The position numbers and the translations under genes were made by a program. Source: Siphonodentalium dalli (Eukaryota > Mollusca > Scaphopoda > Gadilida > Siphonodentaliidae). Taken from it: a stretch of DNA of 64,000 nt. The notes under the pieces were generated by a model. The model did not search any database. It saw only the letters and a list, made by a program, of their open reading frames with translations, and was not told the DNA's origin. Location of the stretch: the NCBI GenBank assembly GCA_032622095.1, contig CP136065.1:213200151-213264150 (forward strand). Reading direction: 5' to 3'. Positions 59,293-64,000 of this stretch are shown here, piece by piece. Position 1 is the first letter of the stretch. Each line of letters begins with the position of its first letter.

Positions 59293-60112
59293 TACACATA
59301 TTAACTCCCTTGAGATGGGGTAGCGTTGAATAATGTACACATATTAACTTCCTTGAGATGGGGTAGCGTTGAATAATGTACACATATTAACTCCCTTGAG
59401 ATGGGGTAGCGTTGAATAATGTACACATATTAACTTCCTTGAGATGGGGTAGCGTTGAATAATGTACACATATTAACTCCCTTGAGATGGGGTAGCGTTG
59501 AATAATATACACATATTAACTCCATTGAGATGGGGTAGCGTTGAATAATGTACACATATTAACTTCCTTGAGATGGGGTGGCGTTGAATAATATACACAT
59601 ATTAACTACCTCGTGATGGGATAGCGTTGAATAATATACACATATTAACTCCCTTGAGATGGGGTAGCGTTGAATAATGTACACATATTAACTTCATTGA
59701 GATGGGGTAGCGTTGAATAATATACACATATTAACTACCTCGTGATGGGGTAGCGTTGAATAATATACACATATTAACTTCCTTGAGATGGGGTAGCGAT
59801 GAATAATATACACATATTAACTTCCTTGAGGTGGATTAGGGTTGAGTAATATACACATATTAACTTCCTTGAGATTGAGCAGCGTTTAGTAGTATACACA
59901 TATTAACTGCCTTGAGATGGGGTAGCGATGAATAATATACACATATTAACTGCCTTGAGATGGAGTAGCGTCGAGTAGTATACACATACTAACTGCCTTG
60001 AGATCGGGTAGTGATGAATGGTATACACATATTAACTGCCTTGAGATGGAGTAGCGTCGAGTAGTATACACATATTAACTGCCTTGAGATGGAGTAGCGA
60101 GAATTAGTATAT
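59293..60112 (+). repeat. 43-bp satellite, about 19 copies
   Basis: The unit is TACACATATTAACTCCCTTG, AGATGGGGTAGCGTTGAATA, ATG. The first half of the array is nearly homogeneous; variation (TGCCTTG, GTCGAGTAGT, GCGATGAAT) rises towards the right end, which suggests amplification at the left. Confidence 0.95.
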
Positions 60113-60204
60113 ACCTCGAGTTCATAGAAGCTCATAGTGTCTTTTGATTGGGCGAAGTGCGATCGCGTGTCAGACAGTAGTTTTTACCATTGACTGACAT
60201 GCAA

Positions 60205-60560
60205 AATATCGCCCGGGATATATCTTCGAACTATTATCCACCCCATGACGTCACGGTTGGCACGACGCGAGATTTGTGGCAACCGAACTATCGCCCGAGC
60301 TATAGTCTTCGAACTGTTATCCGCATGACGTCACGGTTGGCACGACGCGAGATTTGTGGCAACCGAACTATCGCCCGAGCTATAGTCTTCGAACTGTTGT
60401 CCACACGATGACGTCACGGTTGGTACGATGCGAGATTTTTGGCAAGCGAACTATCGCCCGAGCTATAGTCTTCGAACTGTTATCCACATGACGTCACGGT
60501 TCGCACGGTGCGAGATTTGTGGCAAGCGGACTATCGTCCTGACTATAGTCTTCGATCTAT
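60205..60560 (+). repeat. 80-bp tandem repeat with TGACGTCA in each of four units
   Basis: The unit is AACTATCGCCCGAGCTATAG, TCTTCGAACTGTTATCCxCA, TGACGTCACGGTTGGCACGA, CGCGAGATTTGTGGCAACCG. Perfect TGACGTCA palindromes lie at 60246-60253, 60326-60333, 60409-60416 and 60489-60496. The fifth unit has TGACATCA. Confidence 0.92.
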
Positions 60561-60726
60561 TACCTGCCTACTGACATCACTGTTGGCGCGAGGCGATGAT
60601 TGTGTCGTGTATAATAAAAAACCCATCGACTGCCATGTGATGTGTGCAGTAGCGAGGTGTTTTTCTCTCGAAGTTGTCTTCTGGTCAGCAATAAGCTTAG
60701 GATTGCGGCTTCGGTTAATAGCATAC

Positions 60727-60868
60727 AATTATCGCATTGTTTCCAGGTTGACACGATGAATTGTCAACCCGAGGAAGTCAATATTCACCAAGGCGGAAGG
60801 CCGAGGTAAATATTGACTTCCAAGGGCTGACAATTCCTCGTGTCAACCAAGAAACAATGCGATAACTG
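60727..60868. repeat. Strong palindrome
   Basis: TTATCGCATTGTTTCCAGGT, TGACACGATGAATTGTCA and CGAGGAAGTCAATATT on the left pair with the inverse on the right around a CACCAAGGCGGAAGGCCGAGG loop. This could form a stem of about 60 bp. Confidence 0.85.
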
Positions 60869-61660
60869 TTTTATTATATGAAACGCGCTTTGATTGGACA
60901 AGACGTTGTGACTTTGAACGTCGCTGGGAAAACCTTATCTATTTTCAGGTCTGATAATAAGTTATGTTTATCCCTGAAGTATCTGACGTCACTCAGAACT
61001 GTTATTAACCTGCTGTTTCATTAATGATGTGAACATCGTTAGATATCTCAAGTTTTTCGTTACGTTTTAACATAGGAATTGGGGAAAGAAACTTATGATC
61101 ATATAATAATCCTATTTGATGTTCAAAAACACCACCTCGGAAAAATAGTTCTGGTTTTCCACCCCGATGCAGTCAATATGTGCATACTATTTTATCGAGG
61201 TGTTTCTTGTGATCATCAACATAGAGTTCACAGAAGGTCATACTGCCTTTTGATTGGTTGAAGCTCCATCGCGTGTCAGAGCGTAGTTTTGACCATAGCC
61301 CGGGGAGAGAACTATCGCCCGGGCTATAGTCTACAAATTACCCCCCCCCCCTGCCGACGTCATAACTGGAACGAGGCCTGATTTGATTGCTTTTCAAAAG
61401 ACACCACCTCGAGAAAATAGTTCTCGCTATTCCACCCAAAGGCAGTCAATATTTATAAACTATTCCACCAAAATGCAGTCAATGGGTGCATACTTTTTCC
61501 GCGAAGTGGTGTCTTTTGAACAGCGTTATTGCAGCCTCGCCAATACTCGAAAAATATAGCGAGGCGATAGTTCGGCTTGTCGGGTATTAATTGGTCAAAA
61601 TTACTAACTGACACGTGATCGCCCATCGTCAAATCAAAATACAGTATGACCCTCTGTGAA

Positions 61661-62666
61661 ATATACATGTATAATAACTATGTTCTCCGGCCAAATATAG
61701 TCACATATATGTTCAATTCGAGAAGAACAGATGCAATTGTTCAAACTCAGATATTACACATTATTAGAAAGTATCTTCAGGACTTATGGCAATGAACCTC
61801 GATCTATACAATCCTATATATATTAGAACGTAGAAGCCAAGATTTAATTGGGATTTAATAGCGCTTCCTAAATAAAAATTAATTCCCATTTTATCCCGAA
61901 ACCGCACGAACGTTCGAAATAAACCGCAAGTGTTTGTATATCCAATATTATATAAAGCACACGCGCTACACTCCCTTCGAAAGTACTTGTGGGAGGGATT
62001 TCAATTTCCTGTTTAATTTCTGTCTATGTGAGTTGAAAGGTACAACAAAGCTAGGGCTGGGGCACTCGGCTACCAAATACATTTCACTTTAATAATCCAC
62101 GAATTCTATGCATACAACTTGTCACTTCCCAACAGTATTTGTCATTTCGGGTCCTCACCTCTCGCGTAACATGAGCCGAGCTTTTTGTGAATGAATATAG
62201 TCTTAAATACCGGTTCGAATTTCAGAAGCCAATTTGTAAACGTAAATAAATTCTTTTCAAATTACTATCTTTCAAAATGTGGATTGCATAAAATTAGCAC
62301 GGTGATTTATTTTGTTACCTTGGTGGCGCGTGAAATACGGTTGCTCGGTAACACGCGAACCAATAAATTCAGTGGTCCAGATGAGCTCACACAATGAATG
62401 AATGTGTCATTCCTTGAAGAGTTCCACCCTTCGCCCTGCGATATCGTGTCCGAATAACATAGTCCAATAGACAGCGCTTTGGTAAAGAAAGTGACCCGAT
62501 GAAAGTGGTATAAAAATCACAATTTGGTAGAAATCCGCAAGTTGAAACTTTCTTGCCTGCGCCTGCATGCCTTAACATCAGTTGCAAATTTCAGACCTAA
62601 ACCAGTAGTTGGTCCTTAAGCCGCCATAAGCCACCTAATGATGCAGAATCTACTTCGATTCCCGAC
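61661..62666. other. No gene recognised
   Basis: AT-rich sequence without a supportable feature. If the first-exon candidate at 62667-62940 is real, this is the start of the first intron of the ADMP-like gene. Confidence 0.4.
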
Positions 62667-62940
62667 CAGGCTGAGTAACTGTATTCGTGTGTCTGGGCAA
62701 TTTTGCCAGTTGCCTAAATGAGGGGTCGGTGGTTTCAACGTGCCGATACGAATTGTCCATTATATAACTAATGCTCTTCTCAAACTTTCCGCCACAAACC
62801 AGAAATAACTGACGCAATTGTGTGACCGTGTAATTGTAGCGACGATAGCCACCAACAAGCGGAACAACCACTATTAAATAAACCACAATGCAGTCGTGAC
62901 GCAAACGATCGACACATGCAATGCGGTTATAATTGCACAA
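62667..62940 (-). CDS. Candidate first coding exon of the ADMP-like gene (signal peptide)
   Basis: The minus-strand frame begins with ATG at 62940 and has a hydrophobic run 'CIVVYLIVVVPLVGG' suited to a signal peptide (cleavage around residue 31). Next come 'VTQLRQLFLV', a short helix-like stretch 'SYIMDNSYRHVE' and 'HTNTVTQP'. These are reminiscent, in order, of the alpha-1 helix, the 'YMLDLY' helix and the 'NTVRSF' strand of BMP prodomains, but each is weak. A GT at 62665-62666 ends the exon at phase 1, as the exon at 50050 requires, although CCTG before GTCGGG is a poor donor. With it the protein would be 445 residues, a usual length for the family. It could also be a chance frame in repeat sequence. 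Confidence 0.35.
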
Positions 62941-62974
62941 CTAATTTGATATCCGAATCAATTACAAGAAAACC

Positions 62975-63460
62975 AATGTCAGAAATGGTAATACGCTCAA
63001 GATCATATATAATATACCCATGATTGTAATTATAGAATATAAAATATATTGGTTTTGCGAATGACCAACTCAGAATTCCGTTAAAATAACAATAACAACC
63101 AGCACCTAATTAACGAACCGGCGGCCGACTCGGCCGTCTCCGACCACAACCCCAATGGGCTGCAGAACGAAACATGTCTATAAAAGTTGAAATATAAGAC
63201 TTACAAATTATCTTTTTCATGTCTTTTATTTGTAATTGTCATAGCTTATCACAAACCAAAAATCAACATTATTGACATAATGTTAACGACAATAAACGAA
63301 ATTGAAATTCCCAACTACACCTTTTACCGGACTCGGCCTCCCATCGCAGTTCGACTTTTAATCCTCCCAAAAATTCCCATTTTTGATATAAATAAAACAC
63401 ACATGCGCCCAGGCGAAACTAGAATCGATACACCAGTATGCACGCGGAGTGCGCGTAATA
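62975..63460 (-). repeat. Dispersed repeat family Z, copy 2
   Basis: The reverse complement repeats the order of 34730-35030: GCGCGCACTCCGCGTG-like start, GGGCGCATGTGTG, GGAATTTTTGGGAGGATTAA, GGCCGAGTCCGGTAAAAGGT, ATATTTTATATTCTATAATT, and GATCTTGAGCGTATTACCAT. The 104-residue frame 63187-63501 overlies it and is not called. Confidence 0.75.
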
Positions 63461-63534
63461 ATCCGTTCCACTTAGCCCTTTCTTTACTACATACTCATTA
63501 ACGAGTAGTTCCCTTAGACAATGTTCAGATAATA

Positions 63535-63732
63535 ATTTCATCAAACTACCATTGAACTTACTATCTGAACATTTCCCACAAATTAATATAAATCTGTACT
63601 TGAATTATGTTTTCATCTATCTGCCGTCTGCTTTTATGGTATGAACATCCCTCCAAATGATGGATAATAGACGTGTCCTGTGTACACTATTATAAGTGAA
63701 TGGGAGACCCCATTCAGCGTAGAAAGGGTTAA
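63535..63732 (+). repeat. Dispersed repeat family W, copy 3
   Basis: TTACTATCTGAACATTTCCC, ATCTATCTGCCGTCTGC, TATGAACATCCCTCCAAATG, CCATTCAGCGTAGAAAGGGT and TAAAAGG occur in the family order. A partial inverted hairpin precedes it (63518-63560). Confidence 0.7.
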
Positions 63733-64000
63733 AAGGAGGAGTCCACCGCTAAAAATGAACTGAGGGCTTTCCGATAAATGGCAACAAGCCATATTTCCGA
63801 CTAAATCCTGAAAAGTTACCCATAATTCTGCTGTGGTTAAAGAGTCGATTATTTAGAGCATTACTGTATTATACTTCCAGTCATCCATTTAACCGTGTCA
63901 TGACAACCTCGCCCGTTTTAATCTGTATATCGGTGTATCATCGAGCTCTCAAATATGTATCCATAAGCAATCACTCGACAAAAGAGATTACTAAAATAGA

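Larger units (their letters stand above)
60119..61660. mobile_element. Composite foldback region with inverted ends
   Basis: The left end (60119-60185: TTCATAGAAGCTCATAGTGT, CTTTTGATTGGGCGAAGTGC, GATCGCGTGTCAGACAGTAG) is repeated inverted at 61590-61660 and in direct orientation at 61225-61290. Internal words such as AACTATCGCCCGAGCTATAG recur throughout. It appears to be a large foldback or a cluster of related inverted-repeat elements. No transposase was recognised. Confidence 0.6.

Noticed and set aside
58900-59340. 146-residue minus-strand frame
   Set aside because: It begins within the 43-bp satellite and shows no domain, signal or splice support.
62650-62700. tRNA-like GGTCGGGAATCGAA word
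   Set aside because: It resembles a B box only loosely and no A box or stem partner was found.

Overview
This is a eukaryotic, animal window. It is AT-rich, has almost no long open reading frames, and consists mostly of repeats. Several repeats have a molluscan look: GGAC-rich and ACAGACAG-tailed interspersed repeats, 'TGGCCCTTTTTGACTTAG'-type low-copy repeats, and LINEs ending in an ATCA tail. I infer a gastropod or bivalve, but the species cannot be named from sequence alone.

The one clear protein-coding gene is a TGF-beta superfamily ligand on the minus strand. Its mature domain (38935-39243) has the seven-cysteine knot and the signature of ADMP (anti-dorsalizing morphogenetic protein). 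Four exons join with matching phases and GT/AG borders: 49908-50050, 44382-44541, 42813-42977 and 38932-39527. They give 354 residues covering most of the prodomain, furin-type sites and the ligand. The first coding exon is not certain. The best candidate is 62667-62940 (signal peptide, phase 1), with a further phase-compatible exon candidate at 56846-57070. If the first is right, the gene spans about 24 kb.

The rest, left to right: a tandem repeat (1-446); a GGTTTAAACC-rich inverted-repeat element (4595-6359); a degraded LINE ORF1 (6612-12812) interrupted by a complete 4049-bp element with 493-bp terminal inverted repeats and a 6-bp target duplication; a second LINE 5' fragment (14797-15478); a LINE ORF2 tail (18714-19094, minus); molluscan SINE-like and tandem repeats (19258-26342); a TTAA-flanked MITE (26925-27382); a perfect 255-bp direct-repeat pair (28853-29914); several foldback elements (30346-37015); the ADMP exons and introns (38932-50050); tandem satellites of 48 bp (53962-55288) and 43 bp (59293-60112); and a composite foldback region holding an 80-bp repeat with a TGACGTCA palindrome in each of four units (60119-61660).

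The most striking non-genic feature is a palindromic, TA-flanked MITE of about 450 bp. There is one copy in each of the three verified ADMP introns and another just upstream of the first verified exon. Its hairpin core also occurs inside a different, TTAA-flanked piggyBac-like MITE family. Related elements elsewhere in the window serve as filled and empty sites, so several insertion boundaries can be read directly. I see no bacterial features, no CRISPR array, no canonical tRNA or rRNA gene, and no second complete protein-coding gene.
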